This document shows, in pieces, positions 41,486-51,880 of a DNA stretch of 64,000 nucleotides (positions are counted from its first letter, which is position 1; every line of letters starts with the position of its first letter). The position numbers and the translations under genes are program-made. The notes beneath the pieces were generated by a model. That model did not search any database, was not told the origin of the DNA, and worked only from the letters and a program-made list of their open reading frames with translations. The stretch comes from Zygaena filipendulae (taxonomy: Eukaryota; Arthropoda; Insecta; Lepidoptera; Zygaenidae): positions 697,001-761,000 of the forward strand of contig OU015652.1 of the NCBI GenBank assembly GCA_907165275.2, written 5' to 3'.

Positions 41486-42480
41486 TATATAATATCCGGG
41501 CGTTAAGTCGCCGCGGGGAAATTGTTATAACACCATTTAATTTTCAGTAGCTAGGATGACACTTATTATACCTAGTTAAACTTTGTAAGTAATAACCAAA
41601 GTAATAACATTCAAGGAACAACAATGCAAGTAGTAGATAAGTACCTCAAAGACGAATTACGAAATGACGTTATAAGTTTTTTTTTCGTTTTTGAAACTTC
41701 GTTTCATCGCACAAAGTAGGTAGATGTTATATACTCGTACCAATCGTTCACAAAAAGCGGAGGCAATTTCCAAACGTCACGTGAGTGGAGCCGGGGGCAA
41801 CGGCTAGTGTATCCATATAATAAATAGGTAGAGATGGACGTTCCATAGCTTTGCAACACGCGGACCGTGGTGCGGTTAGGTACCTATACGTTAACGATGG
41901 AAGTTTTTCTATTTCGAAGTTGGACCGATGGCGGCGGTGGCCCGAGGTGTTGTCCCGAAAGAACCTATTCCGTGCTCAGCCGAGCAACTTTTACGGGTAC
42001 ATTTAGACTAATTGCAATTATTAAAAAAAAAAATCTCCCAACGGTCTCCCTCGGGAACTCTTTGTGGCGGAATAAAAATTATATGTACAGGTTTCGACAT
42101 GCACTATAATAATAGGACCACAGAACTTGTAAGGAGATGGATGCGATGCCTTGAAAGCATTAGTTCAAATATTTTTTTTATTTTTTATTTACCAAAAATA
42201 TAAGTACATGGCATGTTACAAGAGTCTGTCAAACTGCATAGCAGTTTGTCGGCAATAGTTCTTGTGGAACGTTACATATTATTATGACCATGCGCCAGTC
42301 AAAATCAGATTTGCAATTTTGGCTGTACCTACTGCTGTGTGATTTAGGCATTTTTAGGTTTTTTAGTGATTTAGGCATTATTTCTGTGCTGGTGATAATG
42401 TACGCGTTTGCTCATACCTATACTATATCTAATTTTATAATGAGAATTTTGTTTATCTAGTATAATTCAAAGCCAAGTTA
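41486..42480. other. Non-coding stretch with Helitron relics
   Basis: Relic phrases of the Helitron family occur at about 41740-41810 (end GGGGGCAACGGCTAGTG) and 42035-42110 (CCCTCGGGAACTCTTTG). Two plus-strand frames are open but not recognisable. Confidence 0.35.
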
Positions 42481-42499
42481 TAAGGGTTCAAAAAAACGA

Positions 42500-42596
42500 C
42501 GAAGCACTTCGAGAAAAGGTAGGTAGTGCCGCTTACGCTTCGCTTGGCTCATCTGGGCGGGGGCACTACCGTGCCATTATACCTAATTATTAAAGA
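42500..42596. repeat. Small inverted repeat
   Basis: GGTAGTGCC and GGCACTACC are inverted about 45 bases apart around GCTTACGCTTCGCTTGGCTC, giving a small hairpin immediately before a Helitron end. Confidence 0.5.
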
Positions 42597-42766
42597 CTAG
42601 ATGTGCCCCGCGGTTTCACCCGCGTGAAACGTTTTCATATAACAACTTTTTTTCCCGACATCCGATTTAAATTAATTAAAGTCTATATGTAGCTCCAGCC
42701 TAACCTTAATCTATCTGTAAAAACCGCATGTCAATCCGTTCAGTAGATTCGGAGATAATCGCGAAC

Positions 42767-42801
<35 letters not shown>

Positions 42802-42830
42802 AAAGGATTTTAAAACCCTTTTTTTTGTGG
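42597..42830 (-). mobile_element. Helitron-like element, variant E-related, GACA repeat
   Basis: CTAGATGTGCCCCGCGGTTT, AATCTATCTGTAAAAACCGC, ATCCGTTCAGTAGATTCGGA and AGACAGACAGACAGACAGAC (about seven units). Confidence 0.7.
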
Positions 42831-43230
42831 TTGGTTACTCTTCTTTTATCGCCCCCTGTCAATTTTGTTAAAAATATTCAATGTACAGAATCGCGGATTC
42901 TACTCTTTTATTATAGTATAGATTGCAGCTGCAGCACGAACTAGTGATTTATATACATAGATACGTAGGTATATTTGGATCCTATTTTAGTGGTTTGACT
43001 TTTAAATGACGAGGCATTTCAATTACAAATTCCGGCTCTGTCGCGGTGAACGTCATCGGTACGGCAAAGGACGCACCAATCTGTCTGTCTGCGCGCCACA
43101 AACGGCGGAGCGTGACGCTTTGCTTGAGTTCGTTCGGGACATTTTTAATTATTCGCTCACAAACAAACGGATATGAAACTCGAACATTTCCATTGCTTTG
43201 ATATAATGTGTACGAAGAACAATAATAAAA
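42831..43230. other. Non-coding stretch
   Basis: The minus-strand frame 42982-43257 (91 codons) covers a less AT-rich part but has no domain I recognise and runs into the Helitron end. Confidence 0.3.
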
Positions 43231-43233
43231 TAT

Positions 43234-43712
43234 TACTTGCCGTTCCCGCGGTTTCACCCTCGTTAATGGGCATGTTGACTAATTTTTATTTTTTATTCCG
43301 TCTTGTAGATTAATAAAAAATATTGGACACGTATTTTTTCTTTTTTTACGCACGCAAAATAACGGCGATACATTGAGTTGAAATTTCGCGTGACGTCACT
43401 ATTCTGACAGTTTGTATGGCGGTTTTAGCGGTTAGTGACGTCACGACCGCCGCACCCTAAATTTTAATGCGCTTTATCTCTGTATATTTTAATTTATTTG
43501 AAAAAGCAAAAAAAACGTGTCTATTGTTTTTATATTTTCTAACTGACGGACTAATTAGAATTTTGATTTTCAAAAGTAGTCCACATCCCCATTTCAGAGT
43601 TCCTGCGGTGATTCCGGGATAAAAAGTATTCTGTGTGCTTCGCTGTACCCCTGACAACGGGTTTAGGTATGCAAAATTTCATAATGATCGGTTTTAATAC
43701 TAGTAGAGAAAT
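43234..43712 (-). mobile_element. Helitron-like copy split by MITE family 4
   Basis: The hairpin end CCGTTCCCGCGGTTTCACCC and GTTAAT stop at 43267 and the copy resumes at 43591 with ATTTCAGAGTTCCTGCGG, GGGATAAAAAGTATTC and CCCCTGACAACGGG. The join reconstructs the normal family order around GTTAATTTC, so the MITE landed inside an existing Helitron. Confidence 0.8.
43268..43590 (+). mobile_element. MITE family 4, inserted in a Helitron
   Basis: The ends GGGCATGTTGACTAATTTTT and the reverse of CCACATCCCC form an imperfect inverted pair, extended inside by TCCGTCTTGTAGATTAATAA against TAACTGACGGACTAATTAGA. AT flanks both sides. The centre has GCGTGACGTCACT and TTAGTGACGTCACGAC in inverted arrangement. 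A second full copy is 58918-59238. Confidence 0.8.
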
Positions 43713-43930
43713 TAACTGTTACTCTTACTAAAAAGTATATTATCAACATTAGTAGGCTTAAGTTATGATTGTAGTTAACCCTAGTAAATTGAGCCGCGTG
43801 AATTTCAGTATTTCCTCGAGAAATTTTCGCACTTAGGTAAATAAAGTACTAAAGACTCTCCTTTAGTCACAGTTAATTTTATGTACGTAATGGGTAGGTA
43901 CAGTAGGTACTATACATACATGACTGTATA

Positions 43931-44277
43931 CAACGTGTTAATGAATTAACTGAAAACCTGATACACCCCATTTAAAAAGATAAACAATAATATGATTAAA
44001 ATATATTTTATGTCGAAAAAATTAATACTTTAAATGTTATTCAACATTAGTTTGGAGGTGACCTATCTACGAAATTCCAAGCGCTACGCCCGCGCCTACC
44101 GGTTCAAATTTTTTCGCTGCGGGCGGCGTACGCGCCAAATGTTGTATTATAAATAATTTAGACACGGGCTAGTAAAAATGAAAAAATATAACCTTTATTA
44201 AAACATAGTGCGATCGATTCGCTAGTTGATTCTGAGCAAACTACTTTCTAGTTTTCAGTTAATTCATTAACACGTTG
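43931..44277 (+). mobile_element. MITE family 3, 347 bp
   Basis: CAACGTGTTAATGAATTAAC at the left and GTTAATTCATTAACACGTTG at the right; flanked by TATA on both sides. Same length and orientation as the copy at 41139. Confidence 0.85.
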
Positions 44278-44429
44278 TATATAACATCATATAGAACAGC
44301 TATAGGTACATAATTTGTGAACAAAATTTTATTCGAAACACGAAATGCAGTGTTACCAACATAAGCAAAACATAAAAGAGTTTTCCAATTGCAACTTCAG
44401 AACGCCGTTACTCACGGCTATAATAATTT

Positions 44430-44665
44430 TATGCACCAATCACGGTACGAGTTGGGCGTGACGTGGCAACATTGTATTGAATGCATATCCAAAGAGCCAA
44501 CTGTAATCCTTGGAGATAATGCATCGGCCCACATTACAATGACTTTTTTATGAACAGCGCCCCACCTCTGGACTGAAGTTGGAATTTTTCCGTCTCGCTA
44601 TTCCCTCGCGGTAGTTTTGCTGGGAAGTTGGTGCAACCGGAGATATTTTTCAACTGGGTCGAATT
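44430..44665. promoter_or_regulatory. Candidate non-repeat regulatory block
   Basis: A less AT-rich segment between two MITEs carries ATTTTATGCACC, GAATGCATATCC (POU-type word) and TAATCC cores. It has no open frame of note. Motif reading only. Confidence 0.2.
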
Positions 44666-44880
44666 GTGAACGTAGGTAGATTAATTATTTGAATTTCAAA
44701 TTGTATATAGCTTGCGGTTCGACCGTTTACGTTGGCTTCGTCTGCAAATTTGTTATACGTAGTTGCTACTATCTAGGTACCTGTGTAGGTTCATGGAGTA
44801 GGTACGTATATTCTACAAAAACAAAATGGAGATCTTAAATGTTCTTAAACATACATCGCCGAAAGTTCTGTACCTATTTA

Positions 44881-45117
44881 CTTGATAGATAAGCAATAGT
44901 GTGTTAACCGACATTGGAGAAATTTTGAGTAAATTTTGAGTTTTAAAGGCATAGCGCCATTTTGTGTCAACATTTTTTATGTTCAATATTTATTTACATA
45001 TTTAGGCAATGTAATAAGGTAAACACACAATTAAAAAACGTTCCCCAACTCTCAATAAATTGTTCTGAATCGATAACATAATTTTGTGAGTTAACATGTT
45101 ATTGCTTATCTGCGTCC
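44881..45117 (-). mobile_element. MITE family 1, left end damaged
   Basis: The right end GCTTATCTGCGTCC is intact and the left shows ATAGATAAGCAATAGTGTG without GGAC. The interior matches the copy at 20462 in the same orientation. Confidence 0.75.
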
Positions 45118-45144
45118 AGTTAATAGTCAATAGTCAAATCATTT

Positions 45145-45310
45145 ATTCAAATGAGGCCCATAATGTGGCTCTTTTTGACGTCAAGAAAATTACAGGTTAC
45201 AGTAGACAGCACCCATAAAATATCCACCCTTCACAGCTTCCTAGTGCTAGACATGACTTCACAGCTTCCTAGTGCTAGATGCATCCTAGACATGACGTCT
45301 CATTCATATT
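45145..45310 (+). repeat. Low-copy repeat with short tandem duplication
   Basis: GACTTCACAGCTTCCTAGTG is duplicated within 30 bases, and the left part resembles 11050-11155. Confidence 0.5.
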
Positions 45311-45514
45311 CTCGTGGGTAATATACCTAGGTATATATAAAAAAAATTATATAAAAGCCTAGTTACAAGTAACGTCATCTGTTGGACTTAAAAACACCAC
45401 ACGTTATTCTGTATTAGCTAATGCCCACTAGCACCCGCGGAACTACGCCCCTACAATGTCAGTGTAAAACGCCTTTAAATGACGATAAATTTTTCGGTGC
45501 TCTATAAATGGATA

Positions 45515-45630
45515 ATTGTTTTATATGACAATGACGATGACGATATCGATGGTGACAACGATGACGATCATGAAGACGAAGATGATGACGATGACGGTGA
45601 CAAAGACGATGACGATGACAATAAGTCAAA
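45515..45630. repeat. GATGAC-type microsatellite
   Basis: Degenerate GACGATGATGAC units give an Asp-rich open frame (45479-45679). The composition is that of a simple repeat, and nothing supports a gene. Confidence 0.7.
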
Positions 45631-45639
45631 TATAAATAG

Positions 45640-46305
45640 ACCCATAGGTATGAACCTAGGTCGAACTTCTACTCTTTGAATAAGGCAAGAGTCCTAACCA
45701 TTGTGGCAGCAATGAATATTACTTGAGTCGTGATACTACAATAAGTTAAATATCTCAATGGCATAAAGGCTCTAAAACAAAACCAGCTATCCAGGCCCTA
45801 ACTCCGAATTCTGCCTGTGAAGAACAGCAGCGAGTCTCGAGAACACATTTAAATCGTAAAGGTTTTAACGTTAAAACGAAATAAATTATTAATGTAGATA
45901 CTGTAGGATGCTTTCAGTTTCAGGGCTGAAATACAACGCAGAGGAGGCCAGGGCTTGTTAGTTTTCCCGAAGAGTTGAATATTTAACAAGGGTGAGTGGG
46001 GGAAAGTCGGTGAAGTTGGGATTAGAGAGGGCTTTGAAGAAACTGTGTGGCGATCGTGTTGATTGATAAATGTGCTGGCGAACGAGCTTGCCGCGAGTGT
46101 GTAGTTATGACATTTGAAACATGTGTACGTTTCTGCAAGTTTTTCTAGTTATAATATTCTATTTAAAAAAAAAGTAACAGTATGGTGTATGTCATTGAAG
46201 CTACGATCTCTAATGGTAGATTACAAAAATGCAAGATATTTATTATTATCCACGAAGTTATTTTATATTATTGTGTAGATATTAGATATACAGTAAAGTT
46301 ACGTA
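45640..46305. other. Non-coding stretch
   Basis: No gene or clear repeat recognised. Confidence 0.3.
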
Positions 46306-46309
46306 TCTA

Positions 46310-46475
46310 TACTTTGTGAGATTGTAAAGGGAGTAATCTCTGGAACTACTAAACCTATTTTGAAAATTCTTTAACCATTAAAATACTTACTAAATTATCC
46401 CTGAGTGACGTAGGCCAAATTTGTTGCCAAATTCCGAAATTACTGAGGGTGAAACTGCGAAGAACAGCTAGTTAT
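46310..46475 (+). mobile_element. Helitron-like element, variant D
   Basis: TTTGTGAGATTGTAAAGGGA, GTAATCTCTGGAACTACTAA, CTGAGTGACGTAGGCC and AGGGTGAAACTGCGAAGAAC with CTAG. A further 3' relic (AAACCGCAGGGAGCCAGCTAG) lies at 46565-46588. Confidence 0.65.
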
Positions 46476-46627
46476 TTATATTACCTATAATATAAAAAAT
46501 GCGAGATATCGAATCCCTATTCGAAGACTTTGGATTTCACCCTTCAATCGTGATTAAAAGCAGATAAAACCGCAGGGAGCCAGCTAGCATAAAAAAATGC
46601 GAATCAATTACTACCTATATTATATTA

Positions 46628-46840
46628 CTAGCTGTGCCCCTCGGTTTCACCCGCGGTAATTTCAGATTTCCCGCGAGAATTCCGGGATAAAAAGTACTCT
46701 ATGTGTTAATCTGATGTGTAAGCTATATTATTGTAAAGTTTCATTTAAATTCATCCAATAGTTTTTGCGTGAAAGGGTAACAAACATCCATCCATTCATA
46801 CATTTTTACAAACTTTCGCGTTTATAATATTATAGTAGGA
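46628..46840 (-). mobile_element. Helitron-like element, full length
   Basis: CTAGCTGTGCCCCTCGGTTT to TTATAATATTATAGTAGGA, with ATCTGATGTGTAAGCTATAT and CATCCATCCATTC. It is the same body type as 32392-32596. Confidence 0.85.
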
Positions 46841-47046
46841 TGTACCTACACCTACCTACATTTCTGACGTTGACTGTACTTACTTAAACTTTATCGGATG
46901 CATCTTTTTAACTTTTAACAAGCAGTATTCTGTACCTCTTGGTGTTATAATATATATTAATGCTCCGATGTGCATCGTAGCAATAATAGCCATACTGCCC
47001 CCCTAGCTAAATTGACAATCGACAGTCGTTAACGCATAGAATACTA

Positions 47047-47198
47047 ACGGCCGCACTCAGAGTCGACTTTAACGTAATTAGTTGAATGCCAGTTAACATT
47101 AATTTATTAAACTTGTCTGATTGCGGCAGTTTTGTTTTAAAAATCTATACTTAACTAAGTAGTAAGTAATCATTAAAGTCGACTCTGAGTGCGGCGGT
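47047..47198 (+). mobile_element. MITE family 5, shorter copy
   Basis: ACGGCCGCACTCAGAGTCGA and GTCGACTCTGAGTGCGGCGG are inverted ends; the interior is that of 19182-19373 with about 40 bases missing near the left end. Confidence 0.75.
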
Positions 47199-47203
47199 AG
47201 TGA

Positions 47204-47305
47204 TGGAGTCGTTATGTCACGTGGTCACGCTAAACTGGACTTTTGACTGGACAATTTTATATGATCATGCGACAATACGATTCGTTTCTCAGTTTTTTAT
47301 GTGTT
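47204..47305 (+). mobile_element. MITE family 6, diverged copy
   Basis: GTCGTTATGTCACGTGGTCA, CTGGACTTTTGACTGG and GATTCGTTTCTCAGTTTTTT match 39109-39206; it starts about six bases after the family 5 element. Confidence 0.55.
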
Positions 47306-47567
47306 AACGATTGTATATTGTCAACTTTGCTTATAAGCGTCTTTTTTTCATACGAGCGTTGTACTGCTAGTGGTGTAAACTGATGATGATTATTTCTAAT
47401 CTATACTAATGTGGCGACCTCTACGCCATAAGTTACGAACTACAACGAAGCGATGACTACTAGAGAGATGGAAATCCTGAATCGCGCTAATGAAATTTAC
47501 ACGCCTGCGCTGCGTATATACGACTTCCGACGATCGATCGGTCGAGTCATATCATCCATCCCGCTCC

Positions 47568-47760
47568 CGCTACACTAATATTATAAAGAGGTCGAGTTTG
47601 TGAGTTTGTGACTTTGTAGAGGGCAATCTCTGGATATACTGAACCGATTTTGAAAATTTTTTGAAGGAGGAAGGGGGAAGCTACGGTAGTCCTGAGTGAC
47701 ATAGGGTACTTTTTATCCCAAAGTTCCCCCGGGAACTCCGAAATTACCGCGAGGGACAGC
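47568..47760 (+). mobile_element. Helitron-like element, variant D
   Basis: CTACACTAATATTATAAAGA, GTTTGTGAGTTTGTGACTTT, TCTCTGGATATACTGAACCG, GACATAGGGTACTTTTTATC; the hairpin is shortened (AATTACCGCGAGGGACAGCT). Confidence 0.75.
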
Positions 47761-47769
47761 TATAATATA

Positions 47770-48660
47770 TAAATTAACTTGACTAGGGGGGCTGTCGATA
47801 AGGATGCCTATCCTTATTGACAGTTTTCACATCTTACAGAGATGTTACTTGACTTGAAAGTTTTACATCGAGTACAATTTTCATTTCTGAAAGCTTAGCT
47901 GTTTCAATAAAAGCTGTACCGTACCCACTCTACACACGTAAAAATTTACACTTCCTTGACGTGAACAACTCCCGCTGCAAAACTTCTTGCGCGTCTTTTC
48001 CGTTCGCTACAATTTTACTCTCAGCGAGCGTACAGAAGTATAAATTCAATAATTTGATAAAATTTAAGACGAAGCACATAGGTATCTAAAGTTATCGACA
48101 GTTAATAATTTTTGTAACTAATGATAACATAAAAATAAAAATGTGAATGTGCGTTTGTTTGTTCCTACAATTTCACTCAACCGTTTATAATACAATTTAA
48201 TATACACGTTGTCAGATTTACAGAAAAGGACAGTATATAATATTGTTCGGGGTTAAGTAATAAAAAATTGCTTGGTTTCCACGGAAAAAGCTAATCATGC
48301 ACCATACTCATATAATAACGAGCTACTTGCAATGTATATCTAAATACTGGCAGAACAAATTCTGGCATATTGTTCCTATCCAGTATTTTCATTCACATTC
48401 ACCATATTAACAACGCAGTCATGTCTTGGCTACTAAACAATTGTTCAACCCTTAATTGAAACAATTTGGGCTGGGCTCCAATGCTTTTATAACTGTTGGT
48501 AACCTTTCAGACTTCGTTACAACTTTAAAGCCGGGCTTTCTTGTTTTATAAAGTTTAAAATTCAAGCATAAGACGCGAAAATGGAACTATATTATGTAGT
48601 AGGTAGTTACCCCTTTTGGCTGGTTTAGATTTTTTTTTTATAATAGGTATATAGATAATT
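47770..48660. other. Mostly non-coding, one Helitron relic
   Basis: At 48140-48240 AATGTGAATGTGCGTTTGTT and CACGTTGTCAGATTTACAG are a decayed Helitron. The rest shows no gene. TTGCTTGGTTTCCACGG at 48268 recalls the SINE body. Confidence 0.4.
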
Positions 48661-48668
48661 ATTCTGTA

Positions 48669-48862
48669 CTAGCTGTTCTCCGGGGTTTCCGTGGTAATTT
48701 CGGAGTTCCCGACCGAATTCCGGGTTACAATATAGCCTATGTTACTCTGGAATAATGTAGCATTCTTATGGTGAAGGAATTTTTGGAATTGGTTCAGTAG
48801 TTTAGAGTTGAATCGTAACAAACAAAAATACAAATCTTTCCTCCTTATATAGTACTTCTAGT
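48669..48862 (-). mobile_element. Helitron-like element, variant D-related
   Basis: CTAGCTGTTCTCCGGGGTTT, AATTTCGGAGTTCCCGACCG, AATATAGCCTATGTTACTC and GGTTCAGTAGTTTAGAGTTG. Confidence 0.65.
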
Positions 48863-49022
48863 GAATTTCATGATTTCCTCAGGAACTCCTTTACATATTT
48901 ACCTAGTGATAAAAAAATTGTAAATTTTTATGTGAGACACAAGCTATACATAGAATATGCCAAGTTTCATTTAAATCTGTTCAAAGGTTATTGCATGGTA
49001 CAGAAAAACAAACAAAAATCGT
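48863..49022 (-). mobile_element. Decayed Helitron-like relic
   Basis: CTAGTGAATTTCATGATTTC, CAGGAACTCC and CAAGTTTCATTTAAATCTGT remain. Confidence 0.45.
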
Positions 49023-49127
49023 AATGCCCTCGTTAAGTTGTTTTTAATTTCTTTCTTCCCATTTTTTTCAATTATTTTCACTACAGCTATGATCTGGATA
49101 CGATCTTATCTATTGAAACATACTTGA

Positions 49128-49150
49128 ATGAATGAATGAATGAATGAAAC
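49128..49150. repeat. GAAT microsatellite
   Basis: GAATGAATGAATGAATGAA, about five units. Confidence 0.85.
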
Positions 49151-49529
49151 ATACTTAGCACGTCTCGGCTATCAAATACTATTTAAGATAAAGAAAATAC
49201 CCAACACATTTTCTATTCCCAATTCCGACGGGTGAACGGGTCGAAGGCGCGGACAACTTTAAAATGCACTTGTTCGATTCAATTGTTTTCACTTAAAAGT
49301 TGAACCACTGGCTGTGGTCGAGAGGCGTGTATCTACTTTAACTACATTTTCTATTATTGCAGTAAATACTATGTAATAGATTTTTTGTTTCACTCCAAAC
49401 GGCGGTGATTAACATATAAAAAAAACCTCGTAAAAAGTGAACCTTCTTGTGTTATATATAACGCCGTCGCCACCTAAACAGCTTAACTGAAATTCAATGA
49501 AAAACTAACGGAAATTCTTAATCTTAACT

Positions 49530-49703
49530 AATCCTTACTATCATAAATGCGAAAGTGAGTTTGTTTGTTTGTTTGTTATGCCGATCATCATGAAACTTTG
49601 CACACACATTGTCAGAGGTAAAGATAAGAACATACAGGGTACTTTTGTCTCGAAATTCCCGCGGGAACACTGAAAACGCAGGCAAAGCGGGGAACAATAA
49701 TTA
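49530..49703 (+). mobile_element. Helitron-like element, decayed hairpin
   Basis: TCCTTACTATCATAAATGCG start, four GTTT units, CCGATCATCATGAAACTTTG and TCCCGCGGGAACACTGAAAA; the end is AACAATAATTAG instead of AACAGCTAG. Confidence 0.7.
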
Positions 49704-49844
49704 GTATAAATACAACGTAACGATATTTTTTTTACTGTGGCTCATGTTTGAAAAAGGTTAACTCCACAAATCAAAAACAAGATAAAAAAAAGTAGAGACA
49801 ACTCCTTGTCTTAGGGCTGGCAGAAAAAAAAAATGTGTCGCTAC

Positions 49845-50015
49845 CGCATGGCAGAAGCGGCGTGATGGACGTAGAATTTTATTCACTCGCTGTGACCGCT
49901 GGCCGCGTCGCCGTGGCGTGCGCCTGACAGTCCATTACAAAACGGTACCCCACCTGCGGGACTTCCCGCACCCGCGTCGCTTTGTTGCCATTATTACAAA
50001 ATTGTGTCCCATAAT
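49845..50015. other. Less AT-rich non-repeat block
   Basis: GTGACCGCTGGCCGCGTCGC, CACCTGCGGGACTTCCCGCA and an E-box CACCTG. No open frame of interest. Possible conserved non-coding DNA. Confidence 0.25.
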
Positions 50016-50548
50016 GGAACTTAATTCAGTAATTTAGTGTAAATATACATATATATAATTTTTGCTACAAAAATGAAGAATCTACTCATTTCCGGTTGTC
50101 GGGGGCACAGAAAAGGCCATTAGATACTTTACATTTAAAAAATGTATAAAATTTTATGTACCTACAAAAAAAATTTTACGCGTGAAAACAATTTTCAATT
50201 ACCGATTTGTGTGGAAACTTTGGCTTTATAACGTTAAATGAGCATTTTGTATGGTATTCTCACAAATTGGAATTTAGCTAATAATCCCGGTAAGCCTCGG
50301 TGAACGAATTCTGATTAGGGAAAGGGGAGAGACTTGGTGGCGATAAAAAACACCTCGTGCAAAAGAAGCATTAAATATCTTGTAATAGGTATAAAGATTT
50401 TATTTAACAAAAGATCTTCAGATATTTCTTCTTCTCTTTATATTATTTAATTTGAAATTAAAAAATTTTAAACATATAGATGTGCTAAACGTTGATTTAG
50501 AAATAGTTTTTCCGCAGGGTTTTTCTTTATTCCCGCAAGAATGTAATC

Positions 50549-50645
50549 CCTACTAATCCTTACTAATATTACAAATGCGAAAGTGAGTTTGTTTGTTACG
50601 CTTTCACGTCTTAACGGCTAAACCGATCATCGTGAAATTTTCCGT
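50549..50645 (+). mobile_element. Helitron-like 5' half, facing the next copy
   Basis: TCCTTACTAATATTACAAAT, TTACGCTTTCACGTCTTAAC and CTAAACCGATCATCGTGAAA; it stops where a minus-strand copy starts. Confidence 0.75.
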
Positions 50646-50660
50646 TAAAATTATAAACTA

Positions 50661-50795
50661 CTAGCTGTTGTTCCCGCAGTTTCATCCGCTTTAATTTTGG
50701 AGTTCCCGCGGGAATTCTGAGATAAAAAGTACCCTATGTACTCCTCTGTACCTGTGTCTGCACCCTTGAAAACGTGTATACTCGGTTGTGTAGTG
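50661..50795 (-). mobile_element. Helitron-like 3' half
   Basis: CTAGCTGTTGTTCCCGCAGT, GGAGTTCCCGCGGGAATTCT and AAAAAGTACCCTATGTACTC; truncated after ACGTGTATACTCGG. Confidence 0.75.
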
Positions 50796-50830
50796 TACCT
50801 TAAAAATACTAATTTAATAAATTACTTACA

Positions 50831-50840
50831 TTTATTTATT
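50831..50840 (-). terminator. Candidate polyadenylation signal of the dehydrogenase gene
   Basis: On the minus strand this reads AATAAATAAA, about 207 bases beyond the stop codon of the gene at 51047-51880, and is the first AATAAA met in that direction. Confidence 0.5.
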
Positions 50841-51046
50841 AAGTATGGTATTTATGTAATTTCTATTCAGCTATAATCATTTTGAGATAAGTACCAAGTA
50901 TATTTTTAAATTTTTAATAAAGAGTATCTTTCAATTTTAAGTACCTACATTTCTTACGCGTTTGTTTGAAATGTAAGCACGTAAGAACATGACGTAATCA
51001 TGAGCACAATAGCTAAAGCCATATACATATATCAGTCCGCAAGATC

Positions 51047-51880
51047 TCACACTGTAGTCACCTCCACAAACGGATCACAGTCCCATTCGATAACAGAGTA
51101 GTTGCTCCAAACGAAATTGCCCTTTATCGACAGCGGCGCTTCCAGCGCTAAATACAATATTGCCTTGGCACCGTCCTCGAACACTTGCGTCGTTCGCCGG
51201 CCACCGCGACTGGATAGATTCCCTGGATTCACGCAGTTTATGATAATGCCTCTGTCGGACCATTCCCTGTGTTGTAAGAACGTTACAGCGTTGAGCGCTA
51301 CTTTGCTCACATCTTGCACGTTCATTCCCCAACCCTCAGTTTTCTCCTTGCCTTTCCTGGCAGCGTCCTCGTATTCTTGCATAATAGCAACCAATTCGTC
51401 TTCGGTGAGCGTCGGATCGCTAATTCTCTTCCTTATTTCCGCGTTCTGTATCGTCGCTAGCAGGCCAGCGGGCCCGGACACGTTGACCACCCTAGCGTTT
51501 TCGTTCAACAACGGATACACAAGTTTACCGAAATTGATGTAACCGTAGAAATTGACACTCAACGTCCGTCGAACTCTCTCCGCGTTCGTTAAATTTTTCT
51601 TCGTCGGCACGTAGTCTGTTATGTTTATGATCAAATCTATTCTCTCGTCCAAATCTTGTATGTGATGTCTGACTTTTATTATGCTCTTAGTGTAAGTGAC
51701 ATCCATTTGCAGGTAATGAAGATCGATGTCTTCTCTTTGTAGCTTCTCGAGTATCTCGTAGCCTATCGATTCATCTTCGGTTGTGAAGTAAATTTTGCTT
51801 TGGTTAGTTTCGGTTAGTTTCTTCAGCACTCGATAGCCGAGGTTGCTGGCCGCACCGACCACTAGAGCTACGTCGGTCAT
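51047..51880 (-). CDS. Short-chain dehydrogenase/reductase, carbonyl-reductase-like, probably lacking the catalytic tyrosine
   Basis: An uninterrupted 277-codon frame gives a cytosolic-looking protein with no signal peptide, matching the length of insect carbonyl reductase (CBR) family members. These normally reduce carbonyl groups with NADPH. Visible SDR landmarks: an N-terminal Rossmann strand and a degenerate glycine motif (ALVVGAASNLG, residues 5-15, with Val and Asn where Thr and the middle Gly usually stand); QMDVT at 58-62; N110 in SVNFYG; S135 in VVNVSGPAG; K193 in DVSK; CVNPG at 216-220; and the CBR-like EDGAKAILYLAL at 235-246. The NNAG motif is replaced by IINITD, and the residue four before K193, normally the catalytic Tyr, is Gln189. 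The start is placed here because the Rossmann strand follows at once and A stands at -3. No intron is visible. Base composition is richer in GC than the flanks. The upstream side has a hAT-like MITE at 52242-52463. Confidence 0.85.
   Translation of the reverse strand: MTDVALVVGAASNLGYRVLKKLTETNQSKIYFTTEDESIGYEILEKLQREDIDLHYLQMDVTYTKSIIKVRHHIQDLDERIDLIINITDYVPTKKNLTNAERVRRTLSVNFYGYINFGKLVYPLLNENARVVNVSGPAGLLATIQNAEIRKRISDPTLTEDELVAIMQEYEDAARKGKEKTEGWGMNVQDVSKVALNAVTFLQHREWSDRGIIINCVNPGNLSSRGGRRTTQVFEDGAKAILYLALEAPLSIKGNFVWSNYSVIEWDCDPFVEVTTV

Noticed and set aside
45479..45679. Acidic Asp-rich protein
   Set aside because: It is the translation of a degenerate GAT/GAC microsatellite.
51102..51542. 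146-codon plus-strand frame
   Set aside because: It is antisense to the dehydrogenase gene and shows no independent protein features.
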